From: DASUSH01 sp963785155
GTDB lineage: Bacteria > Actinomycetota > Thermoleophilia > Solirubrobacterales > 70-9
DNA: 64,000 bases
Assembly: GCA_963785155.1 (NCBI GenBank)
Contig: CAWAUB010000007.1
Span: 627,591-691,590 of the forward strand
Reading direction: 5' to 3'
Part shown: piece by piece, positions 42,953 to 53,108 of the stretch
How positions within the stretch are numbered: position 1 is the stretch's first letter
Layout: each line of letters starts with the position of its first letter
The notes under the pieces: model-generated
The model's input: only the letters and a program-made list of their open reading frames with translations
Told to the model about the DNA's origin: nothing
Database searches by the model: none
Made by a program: the position numbers and the translations under genes

Positions 42953-44245
42953 TCAGAAGGCTCGATCGCCGGGATCCACCTTCGGCACCTCGGAGGAGAT
43001 CCGGCTCATCACGCCGAGGAAGCGGTGGACCTCGGGATAGACGAGCGCCTTGCCCGAGTTCACCATCCCAACCGAGATGCCCCGCTCCGGATCCGCCCAG
43101 CCCATGATGTTGATCAGACCGAGGTGGCCGAACGCCTCGTCGGTGTCGCGCCCGTAGAGGCTGACGATCTGCGCGCCGAGCATGAACCCGTAGCTGAACC
43201 GCGTCGGGAAGCCGAGCGAGAAGTCGATCTCCAGGTGTGATTGCTCCTCGAGCGCCTTGCGAACGGTCTCCGGCTGCATCACGCGCACACCGTCGATCTC
43301 GCCGCCGCAGCGGAGGACCTCGTAGAAGCGGGAGAGCTCGTTCGCCGTCGTGTAGACGTTGGCCGCAGGCACGATCCCCGTCCGGAAGCGGGGGTCGTTG
43401 GAAGCTTCGATCACCTCGCCCAGAGGGGCGCCGAGCGCTCGCGAGACGAACAGCGAGAACGGCGGCAGGATCGGTGGGCCGGTGACGTACTCCACGGCAA
43501 CCTCATCCAGGTCCTCCTCGGCGACCCCGAAGTTGCCCCAGCGGAAGCCAAGAGGGTCGAGGAACTGCTCGGCGAGGACCTCGCGGATGTTCTTGCCGGT
43601 GACCCTGTGGACGATCTCGCCGAGGATGAAGCCCCCTGACACTGCGTGGTAGGCGAGCAGCTGGCCCGGCTTGTAGTTCGGCTTGGCGTCGCACAGGGCC
43701 TCGACGATGAACTCGCGGTCGACCAGCTTGTCGAGGTCGAAGGTCTCACGCGGCATCCCGGCGACGCCGGCGCGGTGCGAGAGGACGTGGCCGATCGTGA
43801 TGTCGTCCTTGCCGTGGCGCGCGTAGCCGGGGATGTGGTCGCCGACCCGGTCGTCGAGCGAAAGGGCTCCCTGCTCCGCGAGCATGTGGACGACGGTCGC
43901 CGTCACCGCCTTCGAGCCGGACATGATGCAGAACGGGGTGTCCGGCGTCGCGAGCCGCTTCGGGGCGTCCTCGGGGTCGTCGGGCCCGTTGCCCTCGAGG
44001 TGCCCGATCGCGCGATCGAGCACGACGTGGCCGTTGCGGCGAACGCATAGTCCGAGCGCCGGGTGCACCCCCGAGCGGTAGAGGCTCGTGCCCGCCTCCC
44101 AGATCTTCTCAACGACCTCGTCGCTCAGGCCGCCGTCACCCGCGCGCTCCTCCTCGCCGACCGTGGTCACGGAATCGAGGTCGGCCGCGATCCGCGACCG
44201 GCGCAGCAGGTCGGGCACGAACGGCAGCTTCGGGATCGACGGCAT
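42953..44245 (-). CDS. Beta-lactamase-fold serine hydrolase/esterase
   Basis: The 430-residue product has the class C beta-lactamase/esterase motifs: SxxK as SGSK after CIM, a YxN-like YHAVSGG, and HxG-type residues toward the C-terminus (GHLGLINIMGW). It is probably a cytoplasmic or surface esterase or peptidase related to EstB, rather than a true beta-lactamase. No signal peptide is seen. The start ATG is the first in a clean frame; no obvious promoter motif precedes it. Confidence 0.88.
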   Translation of the reverse strand: MPSIPKLPFVPDLLRRSRIAADLDSVTTVGEEERAGDGGLSDEVVEKIWEAGTSLYRSGVHPALGLCVRRNGHVVLDRAIGHLEGNGPDDPEDAPKRLATPDTPFCIMSGSKAVTATVVHMLAEQGALSLDDRVGDHIPGYARHGKDDITIGHVLSHRAGVAGMPRETFDLDKLVDREFIVEALCDAKPNYKPGQLLAYHAVSGGFILGEIVHRVTGKNIREVLAEQFLDPLGFRWGNFGVAEEDLDEVAVEYVTGPPILPPFSLFVSRALGAPLGEVIEASNDPRFRTGIVPAANVYTTANELSRFYEVLRCGGEIDGVRVMQPETVRKALEEQSHLEIDFSLGFPTRFSYGFMLGAQIVSLYGRDTDEAFGHLGLINIMGWADPERGISVGMVNSGKALVYPEVHRFLGVMSRISSEVPKVDPGDRAF

Positions 44246-44290
44246 CCGGGAAGTACACCATGCGGCGCCGGGCGGGGCGGCTCCTGCTGC

Positions 44291-45698
44291 TCAGCGGCAG
44301 CGCGGTAGCTTCCGGGAGTAGCGCTCCCGCGAGCCATCGAAGAACTTCACGCTGGCGCGCAGGCGGCCTCCGCCGCCGCGCTCGATCCGCCGCGATCCGA
44401 GGCGAGCGCCGTACGGAGCGGTCCGGTCCCGCCGCGCCCGCGTGCCCGGCGCTGTGAACCGGACGCTGCGCACATCGGCGACGTCTCCGCGCAGGCGGGC
44501 TCGAAGCCGTCCGGCACCCCTGCAGGCGCGCCGCAGCCGCAGCGGCTCGAGCGGCGCGTCGAAGGTGAGCCGCTCCGGCGAGACGTAGTCATCGGGGTCG
44601 CGGATGAAGCGGACCTCGGGGCGCTCCTCCGCGGGCATCTTCGCGAGCTCCTCTGTCAGCGGCTGCTCGTAGGCCGCACCCTTGGTCGTGATCCCGGCTG
44701 CCCAGTCGTCGTGGTGTGCGGGGACGAAGGTCTCCGGCCCCAGCGCCTCGATGTAGTTACGCGGGTCGCGCATGCCGTCCGAGAGCTGGTTGAAGCCCTG
44801 GATCGCGCCGACCTGGAGGTCGATCGGCCGCAACCCGCGGAGCACGTCGAGCACCTCGGGTGCCTCCTCCGAAAGCGGCCCGGCGGAGTCGTGCCAGGCG
44901 AACGAGAGCTCGCCGACCTGGAAGCGGTAGAGGAGCGATCCGCCCTCGTCGTCGTCGAGGTGGCCGAATAGCTCCATCATGTCCTCGGGCGTCGGAGGGT
45001 TCTCGGCGACCGTCGTCGAGGGCGCCGGCGCGACCGGCAGGTGGTAGCCGTTCGGCCCGGTGACCGCCGAGTGGAGGTGCTTGACGACCTCGATGTCGAC
45101 GCCGCCGATCAGGTCGAGTGCGGCCTGGGTTCCGGGCGCGGCTCCAGCCGGCACGGCCTCACGGCAGGCGGGTGGCATCGCCGGTTGGCGAGCCTGCATC
45201 GCGGCGCAATGTTCGGCGGTGCCAACGATCGTCGCCCCGCTCGCGGTTGCGATCGGCACCGCATCGGCGGCGTGGTCGAAGTGTGCGTGGCCGACCAGGA
45301 TCGCCTCCGGGTCGAGCGCGGCAAGCTCCGCCGGATTCGTCGGCACGTACCCTGAGTGGGCGCCACGGGGAACCCACGCGTCGAGGAGCACGACGTGGCC
45401 GCGGATCGCGAGCGCGAAGTTGGTCACCCCGAACCAGGAGAGGATCAGGCGATCGCGACGCACGGCGCCCGTGGCCGGATCGACGTTCTCGGCGCCAAAG
45501 AAGCGAGCTCCTGGTCGCGGCCACCTCGGCGGCGCTCGCCCGGGTGAGGATCGGCTTGCCGCCGGGTAGGTCGTCGCTGACCCGTCCCTCGGCGCCGAGG
45601 CCGCTTGACGGCAGATGCGCCGCGGCGGGCGCTGCAAGCGTGACGGCCATCGCCAGTGCTGCCACGAGCACGCCGAGTGCTGACCTGGTCTCCCCCAC
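44291..45698 (-). CDS. Secreted metallo-beta-lactamase-fold hydrolase (one frameshift near 45511)
   Basis: A signal peptide (LGVLVAALAMAVTLAAPAAAH) starts at the GTG at 45698. The enzyme domain follows in the +1 frame after about 45511; deleting one A gives TRARFFGAENVD. The zinc motif is GHAHFDHAAD, and further histidines occur in VKHLHSAVTG and PAHHDDW. The C-terminal 80 residues are Arg-rich and beta-stranded, like surface-associated repeats. TAGGGT ends 7 nt before the GTG. It may act on lactones, phosphodiesters or sulfate esters; the substrate is unknown. Confidence 0.82.
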
Positions 45699-45737
45699 GG
45701 CCCGAACCCTACGCGGGCCGTCGCGGTGTGGAGCCGG

Positions 45738-46826
45738 TTAGAGGCTGCCGCGGATCTCGCAGCGGGGAGAACCGGTATCCCGATGCGCTCCGCCCGAGCA
45801 GTTGTCCCGCTTCGGCCCGCCGTCGAGGCGGTCGTTGCCCGCTCCGCCGCGGAGTCGATCGGCGCCGCCGCCGCGCTGAGTGGAACCGCGCAGGGTGTGG
45901 TGGTCGCCGATCAGCCGGTCGGCGTCCAGGCCGCCCTTCTCGTAGTCGGCGCCGCCGCTTCCCGAGGCTCGCCCAGCGGCCGAGCTGTCGCCGACGAGCG
46001 TGTCGATGCCCTTGCCGCCGCCGACGATGTCGTCGCCTGCCCCCGCAGCGTCGCCGCCTGGGGCGCGGCTGTCGCCGATCACCAGATCCCCGTCGTCGTC
46101 GCCGATGACGACGTCGCTGCCGCCCCCGCGTGCATCGCCCGTGCCACTCGCGTTGCCGTCGCCGACGAGGATGTCCGAGCCGTACTCGCCGCGGACCGTG
46201 TCCCTGCCACCGCCGACCGCGAGCGTCGGCGAGAGGCTGTCGCCGATCACCAGGTCGTTCCCTCCTCCCCCATGGGCCTCGTCGGATCCGGAGCCCGTCG
46301 CGGTGCCGGGAGCCGACGCGTCGCCGACCACGGTGTCCTCGCCGTCCCCGCCGTGGAGGTCGTCGCTGCCGCTGCCGCTCGCGTCACCGGAGGTTGCAAG
46401 GACGTCCCCGATCACGAGGTCATCCCCGGCGCCGGCTTCGATGTAGTCGGAGCCCGTGCCGGTCACTCCGACGCCATACGAGTCGCCGATCACTGTGTCG
46501 TTGCCCTGTGCGGCGACGATCCGGTCGTGGCCGGCGCCGCCGATGATCAGGTCGTTGCCGTCTCCGGCGCAGATCAGGTCGTCGCCGAGGCCCGGCTGGA
46601 TCGTGTCGTTGCCCCCGAAGACGACGATCACGTCGTTGCCGGAGGTGCCGAGCACCCGGTCGATCCCGGGCCTGCCCACGATGTTGGCGGTCACGCCAAG
46701 GCAGTCGGCCGCGGCGGCCGGCGTGGCCGAGAGCGCCAGCGAGGCCATGCATGCAGCGATGGCGAAACCGGTGAGCATCCGTGCTCTTGGAAGGCCGAGT
46801 GGGATCGGCGTCGTTGCCATGTCCAT
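45738..46826 (-). CDS. Secreted RTX-type calcium-binding repeat protein
   Basis: A signal peptide (MLTGFAIAACMASLALSATPAAA) is followed almost entirely by glycine/aspartate repeats of RTX type (GGNDTIQPGLGDDLICAGDGN; repeated GDDLVIGD). The repeats are separated by inserted loops rich in Ser, Gly and Thr (VIGDSxAxGxAxGSG). The loops make the repeats irregular, about 27-36 residues apart. The C-terminus has a pair of Cys. It likely folds on calcium outside the cell. The start may be 46826 or 46820. A TAATAT about 22 nt upstream is a possible -10. Confidence 0.82.
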   Translation of the reverse strand: MDMATTPIPLGLPRARMLTGFAIAACMASLALSATPAAAADCLGVTANIVGRPGIDRVLGTSGNDVIVVFGGNDTIQPGLGDDLICAGDGNDLIIGGAGHDRIVAAQGNDTVIGDSYGVGVTGTGSDYIEAGAGDDLVIGDVLATSGDASGSGSDDLHGGDGEDTVVGDASAPGTATGSGSDEAHGGGGNDLVIGDSLSPTLAVGGGRDTVRGEYGSDILVGDGNASGTGDARGGGSDVVIGDDDGDLVIGDSRAPGGDAAGAGDDIVGGGKGIDTLVGDSSAAGRASGSGGADYEKGGLDADRLIGDHHTLRGSTQRGGGADRLRGGAGNDRLDGGPKRDNCSGGAHRDTGSPRCEIRGSL

Positions 46827-46862
46827 CTTGAAACGCGCCCCGCACGCGGATATTACGAACGG

Positions 46863-48159
46863 CTAGTGGTGACCGCCGTGGTCTCCCCCACCACCGCCGT
46901 ATCCGTCGCCGCCCCCACCGCCGCCATATCCCCCACCGCCGTCCGGGTCGTCGTAACCCCCGGAGCCGCCGTAGCCGTAGTCGTCGTGGTCGCCGTGATC
47001 GTCTTGACCGCCGCCGGAGTTGCCGTCCCAGGAGCTGCCTCCGTTCGAACCCTGATCCTCAGGCGGCGGTGGCGGGGGCGGTGGAGCGCCGCCCGAGCCG
47101 TGATCGCCGTCGTCGTCCTGCGGCGGTGGCGCACCGCCGCCATGGCCATCGTCGCCCTGCGAAGAGCCACCTGAACCACCTCCGTCCGGCGGCGAGGAGG
47201 TGAGTGCGACCGAAGCGGTTCCGGCGCTGCGATCGCTGCTGGCAGCGCCGTTGCTTTCGTTCGAGGAGGCGCGGTCTTCAGGCTTTCCGCTGCTGTCCGC
47301 GCCGCCGCCCGTGTCCTCGCCCTGGGACGCCGCGGAGTCGTGGGTTGCCTGCGACGGGTCATGGCCAGCAGAGGTTCCCTCGGCCTGAGCGGTCGAAGCC
47401 CCGTTACGCGAGGCCCCGGCATCGACCGCGGAAGGCTGCTCCAGGTCGGTGACCGGGGTCCGCCCGGGCCCGACCGCGACCGCGGCGACGGCAACGACGG
47501 CGCCGACCTTCACGACGGTCGCACCCGTGGGCCCCGGAGCCCATCTCGAGCAGGGCCCGCATCACGGGCATCGGCAGGATGACCGCGGCACCGCTGCGCA
47601 GCGCCGCGCGGGCGCGGAAGACGAGCTGGCCGACGCCGGCCGGGCTGGTGCCCAGGCTGTCCGCGATCCGCTCGGCGCTCTCGCCACCGAGCTCGGTCCG
47701 GACGAGCGCCTCACGCTGGCCTTCGGGAAGCTCCTTCAGCTTTGCGACCACTCCGCGAACGCGTTCGCGCCGCTCGAAGATGTCCGGTGGCTGCGGGACC
47801 CCGTTGATCGTCTCGTCGAGCTCCTCGGTCGGTCGAATCCTGCGGCGCTCACTGACCGCGCCATTGCGGACGATCGTGTAGAGCCAGGCGCGGAGCGCGA
47901 GCTCGTTGTCGTCGGCGAGCATCGCCCTGTGGGCGCGGATCAGGCCGTCCTGGACGGCGTCCTCGGCGGCGTCGGCGGGAACGATCGTGCTCGCGAAGCG
48001 AACCAGCGGCGTCCGGTAGCGGCGGACGATCTCCTCGAAGGCGGCGTCATGGCCCTCGCGGGCGAGCGCGACGAGGCGGGTGTCGGTCTGGGCACGCAGA
48101 GCGAACCGGGAGATGGCTCCCGGTGCCTTGGACTGCCCCTTGTGCTCACCCGCGCTCAT
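46863..48159 (-). CDS. ECF sigma factor with transmembrane and Gly/Asp-rich C-terminal tail (one frameshift near 47527)
   Basis: The N-terminal half is an ECF sigma factor: region 2 (AAFEEIVRRYRTPLVRFA; LALRAWLYTIVRNG) and region 4 (LPEGQREALVRTELGGESAERIADSL). After the sigma part a conserved AVILPMPVMRALLEMG segment leads in the +1 frame to one hydrophobic helix (VGAVVAVAAVAVG). A tail of about 200 residues follows, rich in Ser, Gly, Asp, Pro and Tyr, ending in GGGGDGYGGGG. Removing one base near 47527 joins the parts. The ATG at 48159 has a strong AAAGGAGGT, so its transcript has a leader. The tail probably senses or anchors at the envelope and replaces a separate anti-sigma factor. Confidence 0.75.
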
Positions 48160-48211
48160 ACCTGTACCTCCTTTGACGTTCGACCCCCGCATAGGTAAGA
48201 ACGCATCTCGA

Positions 48212-49648
48212 CTACTTTTTTAACGGCACCTGATCGTTCATTCCCTCGCGGAGCGTCTCCGTGTCGGTTTCACCGTCGACCGGGAAGGCGCGGTAGCTCC
48301 AGACCGTGCCCGCGTCGCGGTCGAACTCGAGCGCGAATGTGCGCTCCCCGCCCTCCAGTTCGCTGACGGTCCCCGTGCCGCCCCAGCTCGCGATCCAGGC
48401 GCCGTTCACATACCGCGCCGAACCGCAGCACGGGCTGTCGGTGACCTCCGGGTCGCTGCGCGAGTCCACCAGAGTCGCCACTCCTCCCGAGATCTCGTAG
48501 CGAACGGCTCGCGGGGCGCGGCCGAGGTCGGTGCCGTTGTCGTGCAGGGTGATCGTCCCGTCGCCGCGCTCGCGGACGTCGTGCTGTGCGCCGAACAGCG
48601 ACGTCCCCGCGTACGGGTCGCCGGCGACCTCGAGGGACTCCGCCCGCGGCGTCCCGCCCAGCTTCCACTCGATCGCTCCGCTCTCTCCATCGAGCCGGTA
48701 GACCGCGTCGGTGTGGCGCAGCGAGATCAGGTAGTCGCCGTTCGCCGTCTCCTCGACGGCGTTGATGTGCACGAGGTCGTAGGGCTGGCCCGAGAACCTC
48801 TCCCACCACCGCCCGGTCTCCTCGAGCCCGATGTGGTCCTTCGAGTTCCACTCCCAGAGCAGGACTCCGCTCGGGCTCACCTTCTGGATCACGGCGTCCT
48901 CGACTCGCGCCGCGCGCTCGCCGCCGTACGGGGTGGCGTTCACCCGCGTCGCCCGCTGCACGTAGGAGAGAACCAGGTAGTTGCCGTCGTCGGTCATTTG
49001 CAGGTCGTGCGGGTCGGTCGCGTGGCCGACGCTCTGCACGACCCGCTTGAGCGTGCCGTCGGGCCTGTGGATCTCGTAACCGGACTCGAAATCGGTGTCG
49101 CTCGGAAGGCTGCTTCGCGCGAAGGCGATCGAGCCGTCCTCCAGCACCTTGCCGTCGGTGGAGAGGTCATCGGGATCGGTTCGCCACCAGACCGGGACGC
49201 CGTGGCGGTCGAAGATGAAGAGGTAGTTGGGCGACGCCTGCCCGGCCATCGAGGCAGGGGTGACGACGTAGAGGTCCGAGGCCGGCTGGGAGCTGCGCTC
49301 GTACGTGTAGGTCGGGAAGTCGTCTGGCAGGCAGCGGACGTAGTAGCGATCGCGCTCGTCGCCGCGCTTCGTCTTCACTCGGACGGCCTGCCCCGGATCC
49401 AGCTTCAGGCGTCTCGACTCGGTTCCGTTGAAGTACGCGCGATCGCCGATCCGCGCCCGCGAGCGGCCCGGCGCGGAGACCTCGAGCGTGAAGCGCTCCG
49501 AGCAGGTGGAAGCCGGAAGCGTGTAGTCACTCTGATCGTCGTCGAAGCGAGGGTCGAGGCTCTCCGCCCGAAGCGCGACGCCGGCCTCGGCGCTCGCCGC
49601 CGGGCCCCACGCGGCGAGCAACGCCGCAAGCAGGGCGAGTGCCCGCAT
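48212..49648 (-). CDS. Secreted arylsulfotransferase-family protein (ASST)
   Basis: The ATG at 49648 starts a signal peptide (LALLAALLAAWGPAASA). The mature protein has an N-terminal domain followed by a beta-propeller with YLFIFDRHGVPVWW, HATDPHDLQMTDDGNYLV, HINAVEETANGDYLISLR and FGAQHDVRERGDGTITLHDNG, typical of arylsulfate sulfotransferases. These transfer sulfate between phenolic compounds without PAPS. Earlier in-frame starts add a non-conserved leader. Product length is about 478 residues. The gene is divergent from the zinc phospholipase C-like gene. Confidence 0.88.
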   Translation of the reverse strand: MRALALLAALLAAWGPAASAEAGVALRAESLDPRFDDDQSDYTLPASTCSERFTLEVSAPGRSRARIGDRAYFNGTESRRLKLDPGQAVRVKTKRGDERDRYYVRCLPDDFPTYTYERSSQPASDLYVVTPASMAGQASPNYLFIFDRHGVPVWWRTDPDDLSTDGKVLEDGSIAFARSSLPSDTDFESGYEIHRPDGTLKRVVQSVGHATDPHDLQMTDDGNYLVLSYVQRATRVNATPYGGERAARVEDAVIQKVSPSGVLLWEWNSKDHIGLEETGRWWERFSGQPYDLVHINAVEETANGDYLISLRHTDAVYRLDGESGAIEWKLGGTPRAESLEVAGDPYAGTSLFGAQHDVRERGDGTITLHDNGTDLGRAPRAVRYEISGGVATLVDSRSDPEVTDSPCCGSARYVNGAWIASWGGTGTVSELEGGERTFALEFDRDAGTVWSYRAFPVDGETDTETLREGMNDQVPLKK

Positions 49649-49770
49649 GATCCGCCTGATGTCAATCCGTCCCGCGTCCAAACCCTTGTGGAGAGGACGC
49701 CGGACATCGCCATACGTCAGGACCTTTCCCGAGCGTGACGTTTGCGGCCCGCGTCCGTTCATGCGGGTGG

Positions 49771-51345
49771 ATGCGGGTACGAGGGCGAATCAGGCACAGG
49801 GCTCTGCTGCTTGCCGCGGCGAGCGCGTTCGTCGCAACGATCGCCGGCGCACCCGCCGCGCAGGGCGCGGGAATGACGACCCACGCCTGGATGGCCGAGG
49901 AGGCGATCCAGCACGTCGAGTCGCCAGAGCTGAAGGAGATTCTCGAAGCCCAGAGCCTGACCCTGATGTCGGGAGCTCAGTTCCCCGACTCCGGCTACGC
50001 CCCCGGCCTCGGGTACGGCGAGACGGCCCACTGGGAGGACTTCACGGACGCCTATGCGGCCCACATCGGCGCCAAGGCGGAATGCCAGGGGACGCTGGCC
50101 GAGCCGAACGGGCCGTGCGCGCAGCTGGTCGCTCATCTGATGGGCACCGCGGCGCACGGGATGGGCGACGAGATGTGGGACTGGCTCTTCGAGCCGACGA
50201 TGGCCGACCACGGTGAGAACCCGAGCAGCACTAGCCGCAGCCGCGTCGACGACCAGCCGGGATTCTCAGAACTTGGCTCCGGGCCCGGAGGCGCCGAACT
50301 CCAGGAGGGGCTGATCGCTGCCGAGCACGGCGCGATGGCCAACCCCCTCGGCAACCTGATCGGCTCTTCCGAATACGCGATGGACGTCGTCGCGATCAAC
50401 GACCACGGTCGCACCCACTGGTCGCCGCTACCGCCACCTATCCAGGACATCCAGGCCGTCTACGCCTCGCTCGGCCAGCCGGTCCAGGCCTACGAGCTGA
50501 TCGCGGGCCATGCCTACGTCAACGCCGCCCTGGCGGGTGAGCGGCTCTCGATCGTCGAGGCGCAGAGTGTCCGCAACGACTTCGGCTACAGCGCCGCCCA
50601 CATGAAGACCGATCCCGGCGGAGTCGACCACACAGCCAAGTCGATCGCCGGCTACTACGACAGCGTCTGGAAGAAGCTGAACGGAGGCAATCCGGCCCCA
50701 AAGATCGCCCAGATCACGCCCGCTCCCGGCAGCGACGGCGTTCCGGTCCGCTGGCAGCCGGCTAAGACCCAGCCCGGTCCCTTCCCGGACCGCGGCGGCG
50801 CCCGCAACCGCATCTTTGCCGCCCTCTCGAACGCCGTCGACGCCGACACGCTCACGCCCCAGACCTTCCGCCTGCTCGACTCCGACGGCAACCCGGTGCC
50901 CGCCCTCGACGGCTTCCCGAAGGCCGGCCCCTACGGCTCGGATTCCGGCACCCACTCGATGCTCTTCTACCCGGCCGTGGACCTCGAGCCATGCGAGCTC
51001 TACACCGCCGAGATCACGACCGGCCTGCTCAACCGCAAGGGCAAGTCCCTCGCTGCTCCCTATCGCTGGAGCTTCAAGACCGAGGGAGCCTGCCCGCCGC
51101 CCGATCCTGATCCTGAGCCGGAACCAGGGCCCGGTGGCGGTGACTCGACCATTCCCGACGTCATCCCGTCTGGGACCGGCGATTCGGGTCCCGGCGCTCT
51201 ACCCGCCCTCCCCGCCCCGCCCATCAAGGGTGATCCGATCGCGCTCGCCAAGTGCCTGAAGAAGGCGCAGAAGATCGACGATCGCAAGAAGCGCCGGAAG
51301 GCCGCCAAGCGCTGCCGCGAGCGCTACGGGCCGAATTCCGACTGA
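49771..51345 (+). CDS. Secreted zinc-dependent phospholipase C-like protein with Ig-like domain
   Basis: After a signal peptide (ALLLAAASAFVATIAGAPAAQG) the N-terminal domain resembles zinc-dependent phospholipase C/S1-P1 nuclease folds, with TTHAWMAEEAI, FPDSGYAP, HWEDF and HLMGTAAHGMGDEMWDW as probable zinc ligands. A Big-5-like domain (GVPVRWQPAK to YRWSFKTEG) and a Pro/Asp linker follow. The C-terminus is a short Lys/Arg-rich tail (KKAQKIDDRKKRRKAAKRC). The start at 49771 is chosen for the signal peptide; a GTG at 49735 is in frame. It overlaps nhaA at the 3' end by 22 nt. Confidence 0.78.
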   Translation: MRVRGRIRHRALLLAAASAFVATIAGAPAAQGAGMTTHAWMAEEAIQHVESPELKEILEAQSLTLMSGAQFPDSGYAPGLGYGETAHWEDFTDAYAAHIGAKAECQGTLAEPNGPCAQLVAHLMGTAAHGMGDEMWDWLFEPTMADHGENPSSTSRSRVDDQPGFSELGSGPGGAELQEGLIAAEHGAMANPLGNLIGSSEYAMDVVAINDHGRTHWSPLPPPIQDIQAVYASLGQPVQAYELIAGHAYVNAALAGERLSIVEAQSVRNDFGYSAAHMKTDPGGVDHTAKSIAGYYDSVWKKLNGGNPAPKIAQITPAPGSDGVPVRWQPAKTQPGPFPDRGGARNRIFAALSNAVDADTLTPQTFRLLDSDGNPVPALDGFPKAGPYGSDSGTHSMLFYPAVDLEPCELYTAEITTGLLNRKGKSLAAPYRWSFKTEGACPPPDPDPEPEPGPGGGDSTIPDVIPSGTGDSGPGALPALPAPPIKGDPIALAKCLKKAQKIDDRKKRRKAAKRCRERYGPNSD

Positions 51346-52509
51346 TCGTGCGAACGGTGGCGTCCGCCGGGAGCCAGCACCGCGATGCCGATGATCGCCG
51401 CAATGAGCGATCCGGCAAAGACGCCGGTCTTCGCTCCGTAGAGCAGCGTTGTCTCGGTAAAGGCCAGCGGCGCGATGAAGAGCGAGACCGTGAAGCCGAT
51501 TCCGGCCAACGCCGCGAGCCCCAGCAGCGAGCGGCGGTCGACGCCCTCCGGCAGCCGTCCGATCCGGAGCTTGAGCGCGGCGAACGATGCGGCGGTAACA
51601 CCGATGAACTTGCCGACCACCAGCCCGACCGCCACCGCCAGAGCGATGCGCCGAGCGTCCGGGATCATCGAGCGAGTCGCCGCCGAGCGCGATCCCAGCA
51701 TTGGCCAGCGCGAAGAGGGGAAGGACGACGAAGCTCGAGAAGGGATGTATTCGGTGCTCGAGCTCTTCCAGGACTTGGCGCCCTCGCACCGGGGCGGCGG
51801 GCACCATCAAGGCCAGCGCCACGCCCGCGAGCGTGGCGTGGATCCCCGACTCGAACGTCGCCACCCACACGACGAGAACCGGCAGGATGAAGATCCACCA
51901 GCGGAGGATGCCCGCGCGAAACAGGGCCGCAACGGCCGCAAGGCCGAAGGCCGCCAGGACCAGCCAGCCGGGAGCAAGGTCGGCGGTGAACGCGACCGCG
52001 ATCACGCAGATCGCAGCGACGTCGTCGACGACCGCGAGCGTGACCAGGAAGAGCTTCGCTCCCGCCGGCACCCTGTCCCCCAGAACCGCGAGCACGGCGA
52101 TCGCAAAGGCCGCGTCGGTGGCCATCGGGATACCCCAACCATCGGCCGGCTCGCCTCCTCCGGCGACAGCGAGATAGACGAGCACCGGGACGACGACGCC
52201 TCCCAGCGCCGCCAGGATCGGCAGAGCCGCGGCCTTCGGATGTCGCAGCTCGCCGCGAAGGATCTCCCGCTTGACCTCCAGCGTGATCAGGAAGAAGAAG
52301 ACGGCCATGAGGCCGTCGTTGACCCAATGGCCGAAGTCCTCGGTGATCGACGCGTCTCCGATGCCGAGCCGCAGGTCGGTATCCCAGAACGACTCGTAGC
52401 CGCTGATGTCCCCGACGTTGGCCCAGATAAGCGCCAGGGCGGCGGCGGCCAGGAGGGCGAATCCCCCAACCTGCTCGTCGCGCAGATACTCGGAGGGATT
52501 CGTGATCAG
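51324..52509 (-). CDS. nhaA: Na+/H+ antiporter NhaA (frameshift near 51662; start unclear)
   Basis: NhaA exchanges external protons for internal sodium. The sequence has the conserved VFFFLITLEVKREILRGEL, MATDAAFAIAVLAVLG, the transport-site double aspartate in TLAVVDDVAAI, and GIGFTVSLFIAPLAF. Deleting one C near 51662 restores LDDPDARRIALAVAVG. The N-terminal part (NPSEYLRDEQVGGFALLAAA) extends upstream of the first ATG (52308) to the end of algH. No ATG, GTG or TTG exists there, only a CTG overlapping the algH stop (CTGA). Either CTG is the start or a base is wrong. Restored length is about 395 residues. Confidence 0.88.
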
Positions 52510-53060
52510 TTGAGCGACGGGTCGTCAGGCATCCGGGCGATCAGCGCGAACTGCCCGCCCTTGCGGTCGAGCACTCCGCTCCAGAGCGTCTCCGGATCGT
52601 CCGGAAACAGCTCGGCCGGGAGCGGTGGCTCGACGATCCAGGAGTCGAGCTCGAGCTCAGCCTCGAGCTGTCCAGGGCCCCAGCCGGAGTAGCCGGCGTA
52701 GAGGCGCCCACGGCGAACCACCTCGGGCAGGTCGGAGAGATCGCGATCGGCGGCGGCGAGGCCGACATCGGCGGCCACGATCCACGCGGCCGCGTCGGGG
52801 TCCGAGAACTCGGCGAGAAGCACGATCGCATCGGGCTGGACCGGGCCGCCGACGAAGAGCGTCTCGTCCGCGGCGATCTCGGACAGCTCCGGGAGGACGT
52901 CGGAGACCTCGGTCTCGGCGGGGCGGTTGAGCACGATCCCCATCGCACCCTCGTCGTTGTGCTCGGTGATCAGCACGACCGTGCGCGCGAAGTTCGGGTC
53001 GACGAGCGCCGGGGAGGCGACGAGGAGCTTTCCGCGCAGGGTCTCCGCCGAGCTCTCCAT
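52506..53060 (-). CDS. algH: AlgH/UPF0301 family protein
   Basis: The 184-residue protein has the family N-terminus LRGKLLVASPALVDPNFARTVVLI, followed by GAMGIVLNRP, LFVGGPVQPDAIVLL and RRGRLYAGYSGWGPGQLEAEL. The function of the family is not settled; it was linked to alginate regulation in Pseudomonas. The ATG at 53060 directly precedes the conserved start. GATCAT ends 8 nt upstream. It is divergent from a thioredoxin gene and lies at the head of a pair with nhaA. Confidence 0.92.
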   Translation of the reverse strand: MESSAETLRGKLLVASPALVDPNFARTVVLITEHNDEGAMGIVLNRPAETEVSDVLPELSEIAADETLFVGGPVQPDAIVLLAEFSDPDAAAWIVAADVGLAAADRDLSDLPEVVRRGRLYAGYSGWGPGQLEAELELDSWIVEPPLPAELFPDDPETLWSGVLDRKGGQFALIARMPDDPSLN

Positions 53061-53108
53061 GGATTCGCATGATCGCAGCCGAGCGGGCTCACGGCCTACT
53101 GTTTGCGC

